A stretch of 58,954 bases of DNA from SAR202 cluster bacterium (GTDB lineage Bacteria; Chloroflexota; Dehalococcoidia; Lucifugimonadales; UBA826), in assembly GCA_008373095.1 (NCBI GenBank), contig RQOP01000031.1, forward strand, positions 1-58,954, written 5' to 3'. Shown here in pieces: positions 1 through 7,850 of the stretch; the stretch's first letter is position 1, and each line of letters begins with the position of its first letter. The position numbers were made by a program, and so were the translations under genes. A model generated the notes under the pieces. It ran no database searches. It was not told the origin of the DNA and worked only from the letters and a program-made list of their open reading frames with translations.

Positions 1-130
1 TTTCGTCCGTTCCTATACAAAGAACATCACCATCTTTAGCTAGAAAATTTTCTAAGTAGGCTTCATTACCATTTGAAACAGCTTCATACATTTCTAAGAC
101 ATCTTCCTTGAGTTGATCGTCTCTTTTCAT
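1..130 (-). CDS. SnoaL/NTF2-like protein (N-terminal part only)
   Basis: The gene reads leftward from an ATG at 128-130 and runs off the window edge, leaving 43 codons. The visible residues form an amphipathic helix followed by a DVLCIGTDE segment. This resembles the start of SnoaL-like/DUF4440 NTF2-fold proteins, where a 'vxxiGTDp' strand follows the first helices. A Shine-Dalgarno AAGGA lies about 10 nt upstream of the ATG. The fold is often a small hydrolase, isomerase or dimerisation domain, so no reaction can be assigned. The family call rests on a short stretch and is moderate; the open frame and ribosome site are direct observations. Confidence 0.6.
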   Translation of the reverse strand, partial: MKRDDQLKEDVLEMYEAVSNGNEAYLENFLAKDGDVLCIGTDE

Positions 131-332
131 TTACATTGCGTCCTTCTTTTTATTCTTAACCGACTTATATCATCTTTAATAATCTAATTCTAGTAGCCGT
201 TGATGTCAGCTTGTGGTGGAAAGATTCGCAACATTAAGTTGATCTGTATATATTTGTCCACATGGGTATTTTCAATCGAAAGTATAAGTGGTTTGAGTGG
301 CATAAATTGGTAAGAGTTTAAGGGATTAGAGA

Positions 333-1172
333 ATGAAAAATAAAAAGGTTTCTTTTGTTCAAATGGCCGATCCTCAATTTGGAATGTATTCCTCAGTCAG
401 TAAATTTAGTGATGCCGATAAAGCCGAAAGACGTCAAAGAGGTATAAATATCGAATATACAGGGCCCGTCCTAGAAGGATTAGCCAAAGAAACTTCTCTT
501 TTTACCGAAGCAATCGAGACCGCCAACAAAATCAACCCTGACTTTGTTGTAATTTGCGGTGACATGGTCCACAACTCTAACTCCGACGAACAATTTCAGG
601 AGTTGATAAGAATTTCACGACTCTTAAATGAGGACATCAAACTTTATTGGGTGGCCGGGAATCATGATGTTGGAGATAAACCAACACGAGCAGGTCTCGC
701 TCAATATAAGGAACAATTTGGAGAATACAATTATTCGTTTCAAGAAGAGAACTGCTACTTTATCGTTCTTAACAGCTCTATTTGCTATGACCCAGGCTCA
801 GTTCCCGATGAATGGGACGTCCTGATTTCCTTTCTTGAGAAGGAACTTCAAATAGCGGCCTCAGCTCAACAGAGCCACAAGATAATTTTCATGCACCACC
901 CTTTATTTCTAAACGACCCTAATGAAGGTGATAATTACTTCGTTATTCCCTCAGCGAGACGTGCAAAAATAATCGATTTAATTACTGAATATGATGTAAG
1001 TGGTGTTTTCACAGGTCATCTTCATAGGAATAACTACCAAAAGATAGGAAATACTGAATTGGTATCCACCGGACCAGTTGGGTTTCCATTAGGGGAAGAT
1101 CCATCTGGAATTAGACATGTGCAATTGGATGATAATTCTCTAACTCATGAATATTTAGGTCTAACCAGCTAA
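333..1172 (+). CDS. Calcineurin-like metallophosphoesterase (CPPED1-like)
   Basis: This 279-residue protein carries the full set of metallophosphoesterase metal motifs: D13-x-Q15 (ADPQFG), G76-D77 (CGDMVHN), GNHD at 109-112, HH at 188-189 and GHLH at 228-231. The DPQFG start, with Gln in place of the usual His, is typical of the CPPED1-type cytoplasmic phosphoesterases. No signal peptide or membrane segment is visible, so it should be a soluble dimetal phosphatase; its substrate is unknown. It stands alone upstream of the nitrile hydratase operon, with a 62-nt gap. The start is the ATG at 333, preceded only by a weak purine-rich stretch (AGGGATTAGAG). Confidence 0.85.
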   Translation: MKNKKVSFVQMADPQFGMYSSVSKFSDADKAERRQRGINIEYTGPVLEGLAKETSLFTEAIETANKINPDFVVICGDMVHNSNSDEQFQELIRISRLLNEDIKLYWVAGNHDVGDKPTRAGLAQYKEQFGEYNYSFQEENCYFIVLNSSICYDPGSVPDEWDVLISFLEKELQIAASAQQSHKIIFMHHPLFLNDPNEGDNYFVIPSARRAKIIDLITEYDVSGVFTGHLHRNNYQKIGNTELVSTGPVGFPLGEDPSGIRHVQLDDNSLTHEYLGLTS

Positions 1173-1234
1173 TAATCGGTTGAAAACTATTTAATCCCGG
1201 AGTACAAATTAAATAATGGATAAGAGGATCAATT

Positions 1235-1894
1235 ATGAGTGAAAAGAAAAATAGTATTCATAATCACACCCATTCGGATCACACCCATTCAGATGATCAC
1301 GCACATTCACAATTGCCTTCTGATCCTGAACTAAGAGTAAAAGCTCTTGAAACTTTACTTCTAAATAAAGGTCTAATAGATTCTAGAACTTTAGACGAAT
1401 TGATTGACACTTATGAAAATAGAATAGGTCCACAAAATGGTGCAAAAGTAGTCGCAAAAGCCTGGGTTGATGAAGAATATAAAAAAAGACTTCTGAATGA
1501 TGCAACATCAGCTATAAGAGAATTGAGTTACCAAGGAAGACAAGGCGAAAATATGGTTGTTGTTGAAAACACGCCTAAGGTTCACAACGTGGTGGTTTGT
1601 ACATTATGTAGTTGCTATCCATGGCCGGTACTCGGTCTCCCACCAACTTGGTATAAAAGTGATGAATATAGATCTAGAACAGTACGGGAACCTAGAAAGG
1701 TTCTTTCAGAATTTGGTTTATCTCTAGATCCAAAAGTTCAGATAAAAGTCTGGGATTCAACTGCAGAACTGAGATATTTAGTGTTACCAATGAGACCTGA
1801 TAGTACTGAAAATATGGATGAGACTGAACTTGCAGAGCTGGTTACCAGAAATTCAATGATAGGCACAGGGTTACCAAAGGAGATAAATGAGTAG
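1235..1894 (+). CDS. nthA: Nitrile hydratase alpha subunit, cobalt type
   Basis: Alpha subunit of the metal-dependent enzyme that hydrates nitriles to amides. The metal claw is present as C122-T-L-C125-S126-C127, followed by the family's [15 protein letters not shown] region; Thr after the first Cys is the signature of the Co(III) form rather than the Fe form. The 219-aa length is normal for the family. The N-terminus is unusual: residues 9-24 are rich in His and Asp (HTHSD repeats), which could bind cobalt or other metals. GAGG lies 7 nt before the ATG. It overlaps nthB by 8 nt. Thiocyanate hydrolase gamma shares the claw, but the fused beta subunit next door favours nitrile hydratase. Confidence 0.93.
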   Translation: MSEKKNSIHNHTHSDHTHSDDHAHSQLPSDPELRVKALETLLLNKGLIDSRTLDELIDTYENRIGPQNGAKVVAKAWVDEEYKKRLLNDATSAIRELSYQGRQGENMVVVENTPKVHNVVVCTLCSCYPWPVLGLPPTWYKSDEYRSRTVREPRKVLSEFGLSLDPKVQIKVWDSTAELRYLVLPMRPDSTENMDETELAELVTRNSMIGTGLPKEINE

Positions 1895-2627
1895 ACTGCA
1901 TGATATGGGAGGACGTTTTGGAGATGGACCGATACCAGTTCCAAGAAACAACAAAAATGAAGTTATTAATATTGAGCCTACTTTTAAACATAATTGGCAC
2001 GCAAAAGCGTGGGCAATTACACTTGCAGCTGGTGCTTTAGGCGAATGGAATCTAGATATCAGTAGACATTATAGAGAATGTTTGCCACCCAAAGATTATA
2101 TGAATTTCTCTTATTATGAAAAATGGCTGGCGGCCCTAACTAATCTGTTAATAGATAAAAACCTTATTTCGTTAGATGAATTAAAAGAATATGTTGCTGC
2201 TGCTGAGAAAGGTAATTTAGATAAGTTTTCTAAACAAAATGTAATGCTTGATGATAGAACCTGGTTAGCTGAAAATGTTCAAAAAACATTAGGCTGGGGA
2301 GGGTCATCAATTAGAGATACAAATGTAAGTCCTATTTTTAACATCGGGGATAAAATTATTACTCAAAGTTATAATCCAAATGAGAATGTAAATGGTGGGC
2401 ACACCAGATTACCTAAATATGCTATGGGAAGAGTAGGTAAAGTTTATTCTTATAATAAAAATCATGTTTACCCTGATAAAAATGCTCACGGGTTGGGAGA
2501 AAGCCCCTTACCTTTATATACTGTAGAATTCAAATCCTCAGAATTATGGGGTATCTCATCGGAACATGAAAATGACAGCATATTTTTGGATTTATGGGAA
2601 CCATACTTAAATCTTTACGAAGATTAA
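1887..2627 (+). CDS. nthB: Nitrile hydratase beta subunit
   Basis: The 246-aa protein begins with the family hallmark HDMGG-x-FG and a long helical N-terminal half ([11 protein letters not shown] region). It ends in the SH3-like barrel with YAMGRVGKV, a [10 protein letters not shown] segment and PLPLYTVEF. Both halves sit in one chain, as in nitrile hydratase and unlike thiocyanate hydrolase, where they are separate subunits. The ATG lies inside the end of nthA, with AAGGAG 4 nt upstream also inside nthA, so the two are translationally coupled. The beta subunit pairs with NthA to shape the active site. The gene is visibly more AT-rich than the genes to its right. Confidence 0.92.
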   Translation: MSRLHDMGGRFGDGPIPVPRNNKNEVINIEPTFKHNWHAKAWAITLAAGALGEWNLDISRHYRECLPPKDYMNFSYYEKWLAALTNLLIDKNLISLDELKEYVAAAEKGNLDKFSKQNVMLDDRTWLAENVQKTLGWGGSSIRDTNVSPIFNIGDKIITQSYNPNENVNGGHTRLPKYAMGRVGKVYSYNKNHVYPDKNAHGLGESPLPLYTVEFKSSELWGISSEHENDSIFLDLWEPYLNLYED

Positions 2628-2642
2628 ACCTTTTTTAAAAAT

Positions 2643-3008
2643 ATGAAAATGAAATCTGGTTATAGTTTACCTTTTACAAATAAAAATGAAGATCAAGTTG
2701 TCTTCCAGGACCCTTGGCATAGTCAGCTATTCGCTATTACTGTTCAAATGTCAGAAAAAGGAAATTTTAGTTGGAAGGAATTTGTTAAAGTTTTTGGGGA
2801 AGCTCTTAAAAAAGAAAGATTACCTACAAAAAATTTAGATGGTAGTAATGATTATTTTTACTGTTGGTTAAATGCCTTAGAAGAAATTTTAATAGAAAAG
2901 AAAATTAGTAATCAAAATACTTTGATTCTGCTAAAAGAAGAGTGGACACAGGCTTATTTATCTACACCACATGGTAAGCCGGTGAATATTAAAAATAGGA
3001 GTGTTTAA
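2643..3008 (+). CDS. Nitrile hydratase accessory protein (NHase activator family)
   Basis: This 121-aa protein resembles the N-terminal helical half of nitrile hydratase beta subunits: FQDPWHSQLFAITVQM, a SWKEFVKVFGEAL helix and an FYCWLNALEEILIEKK segment. That pattern fits the small accessory proteins (NhlE/P14K type) that, in cobalt nitrile hydratases, deliver the metal-loaded alpha subunit to beta. It starts 15 nt after nthB and closes the operon. A second ATG lies at codon 3. The sequence is extremely AT-rich and lysine-rich compared with the rest of the window. No P47K GTPase or cobalt transporter is seen nearby. An independent catalytic role is unlikely. Confidence 0.83.
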   Translation: MKMKSGYSLPFTNKNEDQVVFQDPWHSQLFAITVQMSEKGNFSWKEFVKVFGEALKKERLPTKNLDGSNDYFYCWLNALEEILIEKKISNQNTLILLKEEWTQAYLSTPHGKPVNIKNRSV

Positions 3009-3030
3009 ATGTCAATCACGTGTAAAGTTG

Positions 3031-3079
3031 AGGTCTCATAACCCAAAGTTCGCAGGTTCGAGTTCTACCCTCGCAATCA
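3031..3079 (+). pseudogene. Isolated 3'-half of an initiator-like tRNA(Met)
   Basis: The stretch contains the anticodon-loop string CTCATAA (anticodon CAT), CCCAAAG, a variable region ending TTCGCAGG, the T-loop TTCGAGT and an acceptor-like CCTCGCAA. This is the order of tRNA positions about 32 to 73. CTCATAACCC is characteristic of initiator tRNA. No D-arm or matching 5' acceptor (TGCGAGG) occurs in the preceding 80 nt. The T-stem has one mismatch (GCAGG against TCTAC), and the tail reads TCA rather than CCA. It therefore cannot fold as a whole tRNA and is best read as a decayed attachment-site or duplication scar next to the nitrile hydratase operon. Confidence 0.7.
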
Positions 3080-3217
3080 CTAATTCATGACTGAAATCCC
3101 CTCTTTTACCCCCTACCCTACTTTTGAAAATAGCGTCGGCTAATTATTACTCTCTTTTACTGTATTATTCAGCTTAGTCGGTAGCGTAATTTAAAAGAAC
3201 GTTGAGGAGAATATCAA

Positions 3218-3994
3218 ATGAGACTCGAAGGTAAAGTTGCTCTAATAACTGGCGGGGCCAGAGGCCAAGGTGCAGCCGAGGCAAGGCTATTTGCCAAGGA
3301 GGGAGCAAAAGTAGTAATGGCGGATATTCTTGATGAAGAAGGTGAAAAGCTGGAAGCAGAGCTTTCAGAACTTGGTGCTGAATGCTTCTATACTCACTTA
3401 GATGTATCTGACTCTGAAAATTGGGAAAAGGCTGTTGAAACTGTAGTAGCCCGATTCGGGAAAATAGACATACTTGTGAATAATGCGGGCATTGCAGTAT
3501 GGGGCACCAATGACGATACAACTGAAGAAATTTGGGATACCGTTATGGATGTAAACGCAAAAGGTGTATTTTTAGGTACGAAACATGTAATCCCTGAGAT
3601 GAAAAAGTCGGGTGGCGGCTCAATCATCAACATATCGTCTATCTCTGGCCTAGTTGGCCAACCAACTATACAGCCAGTCTACAACGCCTCAAAAGGCGCA
3701 GTCAGAATATTCACGAAGTCCACAGCCGTTCAGTACGGCAGGTACGGAATCAGAGCTAATTCCATTCATCCGGGTGCCATAGACACCGATATGATTTCTC
3801 ATAGAATACAGGGTGAAGAAAGTAAAAATAGGATAAAAAACACTGTCCCACTTCAACGAGTTGCAAAGCCTATCGAAATCGCCTACGGAGCTTTGTTTTT
3901 GGCTTCAGAAGAATCTTCGTACATGACGGGCAGTGAGATGGTAATAGACGGTGGAGTTACCGCTGGGGCTCCTAATACAAGCGCCAATTCATAA
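3218..3994 (+). CDS. Short-chain dehydrogenase/reductase (SDR), NAD-type
   Basis: A classical 258-aa SDR. The cofactor motif TGGARGQG is at residues 11-18. D36 at the end of the second strand favours NAD over NADP. NNAG is at 88-91, and the catalytic set is N113, the Ser pair at 140-141, Y155 and K159. The C-terminus has the usual SYMTGSEMVIDGG motif. GAGGAG lies 9 nt before the ATG. It resembles 3-alpha/20-beta-hydroxysteroid or glucose 1-dehydrogenase-type SDRs, whose substrates cannot be told from sequence alone. It is monocistronic, and starts about 140 nt after the tRNA fragment. Confidence 0.9.
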   Translation: MRLEGKVALITGGARGQGAAEARLFAKEGAKVVMADILDEEGEKLEAELSELGAECFYTHLDVSDSENWEKAVETVVARFGKIDILVNNAGIAVWGTNDDTTEEIWDTVMDVNAKGVFLGTKHVIPEMKKSGGGSIINISSISGLVGQPTIQPVYNASKGAVRIFTKSTAVQYGRYGIRANSIHPGAIDTDMISHRIQGEESKNRIKNTVPLQRVAKPIEIAYGALFLASEESSYMTGSEMVIDGGVTAGAPNTSANS

Positions 3995-4096
3995 AAGTTG
4001 GAACTATTCCAAAAAGACATGTGTTTGTTTTACTTGAGATGTGTCAGCCAGAATTAAATGCGGCATATTCACAGCTTTTGGGTAGTAAGGAATCTT

Positions 4097-4732
4097 ATGT
4101 ACGTTATCGATATTTCGAGTTTGAAAAAAGAGGGTGAGTTTGGGTCTAAAGAGTGGGGAGAGGCCTGCGCCGCTGCGGCTATAAAAATTCTCAAGGCGGC
4201 TGACCTGCCTGCTGATTTTGAATGGGCCTTTACTGAACGGTATACCCATCCTCCAGACCGCCTGATGAAAGATGGGCGCACACAGTGTGGTTATTACATA
4301 ATGGTGAAGAACGGTGAAATAACTGGCGGTGATGGCGAGCCGGAGGAAGCACTTGCGATCCGTGGATTTCATATCCGAGCACGCTGGGCTGCATTGTGTA
4401 ACCAGTCTGGTGCCTTTTATGGTGCTGCAGGCAAGTTAAAGCGCGGTGAGGATGAAGTTGCAATGCGTGAGGCAATTGAGAGATATCTTGGGCGTGAGGA
4501 CGCATACGGTGAACTGCAACCGTCAGAGCGTTATTTCCCGGAAACTGTCCGTGGTCCCTTGATGGCCGGGGAAGAGGAAGGCAATGGACTTCACAATATA
4601 GCGGCCTCTATGCAGACCTCATCTCCGGAGTTTATTGATTTTCCAGTCACAGAGATGCTAGTTCCTATTTTTGATGAGATGAGCGAAGAGCAAAAGAAGT
4701 CATTTATCAAACTGCTTGGTATCGACATCTAA
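4097..4732 (+). CDS. Protein of unknown function
   Basis: I do not recognise the family. The preferred start is the ATG at 4097 (protein MYVIDISS..., 211 aa) because AAGGA sits 6 nt upstream; an in-frame ATG at 4058 has no ribosome site. The protein is soluble and acidic, with no signal or membrane segment. Visible pieces are an N-terminal helix rich in Ala, a central WAFTERYTHPPDRLM segment, a GYYIMVKNGE strand pair, GGDGEPEEAL, and a C-terminal helix ending FIKLLGIDI. Base composition is richer in G+C than in the nitrile hydratase genes. It follows the SDR by about 100 nt; no shared function can be inferred. Confidence 0.65.
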   Translation: MYVIDISSLKKEGEFGSKEWGEACAAAAIKILKAADLPADFEWAFTERYTHPPDRLMKDGRTQCGYYIMVKNGEITGGDGEPEEALAIRGFHIRARWAALCNQSGAFYGAAGKLKRGEDEVAMREAIERYLGREDAYGELQPSERYFPETVRGPLMAGEEEGNGLHNIAASMQTSSPEFIDFPVTEMLVPIFDEMSEEQKKSFIKLLGIDI

Positions 4733-4773
4733 TCTTTCTTTTCTCAACTATCTCCCTACCATGTTTATAGGTC

Positions 4774-5067
4774 TTAAGTAGGAATAATATCGAAGATTCT
4801 TATAGACGGAGTGTCTGAACATAAGGAAGCTATAGCGTCAATAGTTCCATCTTCAGTTCTAAACTGAAGATATTTTTCGTAATGTTCTTTACTATCCCAG
4901 ACTTCAGTAAAAATCCAATTATTTGGACTTTCTGTATTGTAAGTTAGGTCAATACCTTGGCATCCATCAAAAGCCCTGGTAGCTTTAAAGGCTTCTGTAC
5001 AGATCGCTGTGAAGCCATCCCTTTCCCCTTCTTTTAGAGTACCCTCAAGTATCACACTTACTGTCAT
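4774..5067 (-). CDS. Antibiotic biosynthesis monooxygenase (ABM)-like protein
   Basis: The 97-aa protein has the ABM/dimeric alpha-beta barrel pattern: an N-terminal strand (MTVSVILEGTLKEG), a helix, GCQGIDLTYNTESPNNWIFTEVWDSKEHYEKYLQF, and a final strand ending in FDIIP. The WIFTEVWDSKEHYEKYLQ element is diagnostic of the family, which includes YgiN-type quinol monooxygenases. GAGGAG lies 6 nt before the ATG. The gene is convergent with the preceding unknown gene and transcribed alone. Many such proteins have no proven reaction, so the monooxygenase label is a family name rather than an activity. Confidence 0.75.
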   Translation of the reverse strand: MTVSVILEGTLKEGERDGFTAICTEAFKATRAFDGCQGIDLTYNTESPNNWIFTEVWDSKEHYEKYLQFRTEDGTIDAIASLCSDTPSIRIFDIIPT

Positions 5068-5223
5068 TTTAATCTCCTCTTTTATGCTCTTTTATACTAA
5101 TTTAACCAAGACAGAGATACTAACATAGTCGCAGGTCGCGGATTATAGTCCTGTACTCCCAACTTAGCCGCTTTTTCCACCCATGCAATAGCATTCAAAT
5201 TAATAAAATTTATTATCACCCTA

Positions 5224-5415
5224 TCAAGTTTTAAAATAACTAATTACATTCGATATCGTCCATGCAGTTCCAGCCAACAATTGTAAATAATCCCCTAGAG
5301 CAAATGCACCATAAACAAAAACTGAAGCCACCCAGGAGGTACTGGCAATCAATTGGCATAACCAAAGTGGGCTGAAATTAGATTCAAATTTTCTATCTTT
5401 AATCAACATTCGCAC
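5224..5415 (-). CDS. Small membrane protein overlapping a flavin monooxygenase gene
   Basis: A 63-aa protein with a short charged N-terminus (MRMLIKDRKFESN) and two hydrophobic stretches, roughly residues 15-34 and 41-60, so probably a two-pass membrane hairpin. Its start lies inside the end of the upstream flavoprotein gene (13-nt overlap), which argues for coupled translation and a real gene. I recognise no family. The protein ends at a TGA followed at once by TAG. It may be a membrane partner of the flavoprotein, but that is inference from the overlap alone. Confidence 0.5.
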   Translation of the reverse strand: MRMLIKDRKFESNFSPLWLCQLIASTSWVASVFVYGAFALGDYLQLLAGTAWTISNVISYFKT

Positions 5416-6521
5416 TCCTCATTGCAGCCTTCTAAGTCATCCAAATAAAGCCCATCGCCGCGATATTGGTCTAAAAATGATGTGTCCATACCTAATTTTC
5501 CACCAATGGCATTAGCGACAACCCCAAATCTCTGTCTGTACTTATAAATAAAACAAAAAATGAGATTCTCATGACGCACTTGCGGACCAACAAGAAATAA
5601 TCCTGGAGTCTTTATCGATTCATCATGCTCGTTTAATAAGCAGTAAGATTCACTTTCGTCCCAATCAAACAAATTTTTTACCATGACCAAACTACTTTCA
5701 AATCCTGTGGCCAAAATAGGTGCCGTTACGCTTTGATATGGCGATGATTTACCTTCCACATAGATTGAGTATTTCTCATCTTCTAATTTTATATTTTGAA
5801 CCACCGATTCTCCGACGAGATCAATCCTTTCATGAAGCATTTCCTCCCCTAATCTATCTATGGTAAAGGGGGATAGATTTTCACTTGGATCAGTGGTTTT
5901 TATATCCCAGTTTGGATCACCTATTAGTACATGTGCTTTCTTACCAAGTCTGCTTAAATGAATTGCTGCGTCTATACCACTTTCATTACCACCAATGATA
6001 TAAATCTCATCCCCTTCAATATGTTTCCAGGTTTTGACTTGGCTGTTATGCAAACACAATTGAGACCCTGAAAATGAATCTGTGTTCGGATATTGAAATT
6101 CTCCAGCCGCCCAAATCATAAAACGCGATTTGATTATCAGGCCTTCACTCGTATGAATAGTGAAACATTCCTGAGAATAGATGACCTCCTCAACATTTGT
6201 ATACTCTTTGATTGGCAATTCAAAATGGTCTGATATTAACCTTAAATATCTTGCATACCTCTCCCCACTCGGATGCTCTGTATCAAGGGAATATGCCGGG
6301 GAAGTGCCAGATGCGACAGAATTTAGATCAATATGGCCCCAAGAGTTAGTTGTGAATGAAGGAGTGATAAACCGCATTTCTTTTGGCCATTTATCAAAAG
6401 AAGCTCCCACATTTTCTCTTTCAAGAACAACCATATTTTCTACACCAAAATCCTTCAACATGGCCGCAATTCCGATCCCTGCCGCACCAGCCCCGACAAT
6501 AACAACGTCATAATTTTCCAT
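5403..6521 (-). CDS. FAD/NAD(P)-dependent monooxygenase-like oxidoreductase
   Basis: The chosen start is the ATG at 6519-6521 (MENYDVVIVG), with GGAG 5 nt upstream; an ATG 33 nt earlier lacks a site. The 372-aa product has an FAD Rossmann motif GAGAAGIG near the N-terminus, a second dinucleotide fold IIGGNESGIDAAIHLSRLG in the middle and an ATGFESS motif near the C-terminal third. This layout fits flavin-containing or CzcO-type monooxygenases and some flavin reductases. The C-terminus is Cys- and acid-rich (GCNEECEC). It is transcribed leftward and overlaps the small membrane protein downstream. The substrate is unknown. Confidence 0.8.
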   Translation of the reverse strand: MENYDVVIVGAGAAGIGIAAMLKDFGVENMVVLERENVGASFDKWPKEMRFITPSFTTNSWGHIDLNSVASGTSPAYSLDTEHPSGERYARYLRLISDHFELPIKEYTNVEEVIYSQECFTIHTSEGLIIKSRFMIWAAGEFQYPNTDSFSGSQLCLHNSQVKTWKHIEGDEIYIIGGNESGIDAAIHLSRLGKKAHVLIGDPNWDIKTTDPSENLSPFTIDRLGEEMLHERIDLVGESVVQNIKLEDEKYSIYVEGKSSPYQSVTAPILATGFESSLVMVKNLFDWDESESYCLLNEHDESIKTPGLFLVGPQVRHENLIFCFIYKYRQRFGVVANAIGGKLGMDTSFLDQYRGDGLYLDDLEGCNEECEC

Positions 6522-7075
6522 TTTTTCTCCAATGAGTTGGCTGGAAACAAACAATTCAAAGATAATTTATCTAATAACCTTGAGCGTAATTCCCATTAAT
6601 ATCTTTTCTTTTTGATACTTAGTCTCATAAAATAGGGTTTAATGAGTACATATTTTATTTTCATATAACTTTTTATTGAGACTGAGTATCATTTATGACT
6701 AATATTTTAGGGTCGATTTGGAACCCATGTCAATCCATCCTACATTTTTCCATTACCTCCGCATATTGCCTCTCAAAGGCATAATGTTTTCCTTCCATCC
6801 TGCATACTGGGAACACAAGTAAATAAGGCCACATTAAGGATGAAAAGATTGTATGAAAGTCAGTAAATTAAAATTTGGGAACTCTAACTCAACTGCATGG
6901 ACTTAAGGGCAATGCGGACAGAATGAAACAATTTCAATTTAGCAAAATGCGTGAAAGTTCCCTGTAGAGTCAAATATAGCACTCAGCCAATTTTTACAGT
7001 ATTTTCTTCTTCCAAATTACTCGTAGCATGCGGATAAATGTCTATAATGAGTTGCGCAATCCATGAGGAGGAAAT
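6522..7075. other. Non-coding divergent region
   Basis: This stretch separates the leftward flavoprotein gene from the rightward gene at 7076. I see no convincing coding frame in it. It holds an imperfect inverted repeat (6614-6690, listed separately) and, at the right end, a GAGGAGG ribosome site for the next gene. AT-rich tracts suitable for promoters are present on both sides, but no clear -35/-10 pair can be fixed by eye. Confidence 0.5.
6614..6690. repeat. 14-bp imperfect inverted repeat with 49-nt spacer
   Basis: The left arm GATACTTAGTCTCA (6614-6627) and right arm TGAGACTGAGTATC (6677-6690) are reverse complements at 13 of 14 positions; the exception would be a G-U pair in RNA. Inside the arms, TAAAATA and TATTTTA form a further complementary pair. 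It could be a long hairpin in the 5' region of the flavoprotein gene, a regulator site or a remnant of a small mobile palindrome. No T-run follows either arm, so a simple terminator is unlikely. Confidence 0.6.
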
Positions 7076-7792
7076 ATGGGCATTTTGGTACAGCGGGAAT
7101 TCACCGTCGCTGGAGACCACAGACAGGAATTTGAACGTCAGAGTCGTCTAGGGACATGGGTAAAAATGCGACACAACGGCGCACAGATGATCGCCTTTGG
7201 TGGCTGGGCATTCGGTGGTCACGGTGACGTGGTGGTCACTCATTCGGCCTATGCGGATTTCAATCATTGGACCGCAACGCGACCTTGGGGAGCATTCACA
7301 ACAGATCCTGAACGTGCCAAAGAAACCCAGCACATCAGTCCAATATTCGCTGGTCGTGCACGGCTCATTGACCACTCACGTACAACTATCATCGAATACA
7401 ACAACGAGTTGTCCGAACCGACACCTTTCTACCGTAATAGCGGAGATGAGTTGGCCTCCCTCCCGCTGACCTATGGGCCTCAATCGATCCTAGCAGAATG
7501 CCGTTACCGGCTTCACCCTGGGTCAGAGATAGAGTTTCAAAAGCTGTCTGAGGAGACGCTTTGGCCCTCACTGTTAGCCCACGATGCACGAATGGTCTTG
7601 TACGGTAAGGACCTGCTGAGGTCAGCGGACGAAGTAGTGGAGCTAGTGGCCTACCGTTCCATTAGCGATTGGCATCAACTGTTGACTTCAACCGGTAAAA
7701 CTAAGCAGGTGGCTGATAGGCGACAGGCACTTATTGCAGACAAGCAAACGCGTCTCCTCATGATCCAGACAGATTTTGGAGAAAGAGTCTAA
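7076..7792 (+). CDS. Duplicated NIPSNAP/ABM-like barrel protein
   Basis: The 238-aa protein looks like two copies of a dimeric alpha-beta barrel unit. Residues about 4-70 (QREFTVAGDHRQEFERQS ... MIAFGG ... VVVTHSAYADFNHW) align with about 140-210 (ECRYRLHPGSEIEFQKLS ... MVLYGK ... VVELVAYRSISDWH). Each half has a strand, a helix with EFE/EFQ, and a second strand and helix ending in His-Trp or Trp-His. This suggests a NIPSNAP or EthD-like fold, but no catalytic residue can be named. GAGGAGG lies 6 nt before the ATG. The gene is clearly more G+C-rich than its neighbours, which may mean separate ancestry. Confidence 0.6.
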   Translation: MGILVQREFTVAGDHRQEFERQSRLGTWVKMRHNGAQMIAFGGWAFGGHGDVVVTHSAYADFNHWTATRPWGAFTTDPERAKETQHISPIFAGRARLIDHSRTTIIEYNNELSEPTPFYRNSGDELASLPLTYGPQSILAECRYRLHPGSEIEFQKLSEETLWPSLLAHDARMVLYGKDLLRSADEVVELVAYRSISDWHQLLTSTGKTKQVADRRQALIADKQTRLLMIQTDFGERV

Positions 7793-7850
7793 AGAAAAAA
7801 TGATAATTAGATAACTTCACGGGAGAAAATACTTCTAACAAGGAGCTAAC

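Noticed and set aside
1235-3008. The nth cluster read as thiocyanate hydrolase
   Set aside because: In thiocyanate hydrolase the beta-like halves are two separate genes. Here they are one 246-aa chain, with an accessory protein after it, as in nitrile hydratase.
3998-4012. TTGGAA-cta-TTCCAA hairpin after the SDR as a terminator
   Set aside because: Only 6 bp and followed by an A-run, not a T-run, on the plus strand; too weak to call.
5224-5230. TGA at the end of the small membrane protein as a possible selenocysteine
   Set aside because: It is followed immediately by an in-frame TAG and no Cys-like motif surrounds it, so it is a normal stop.
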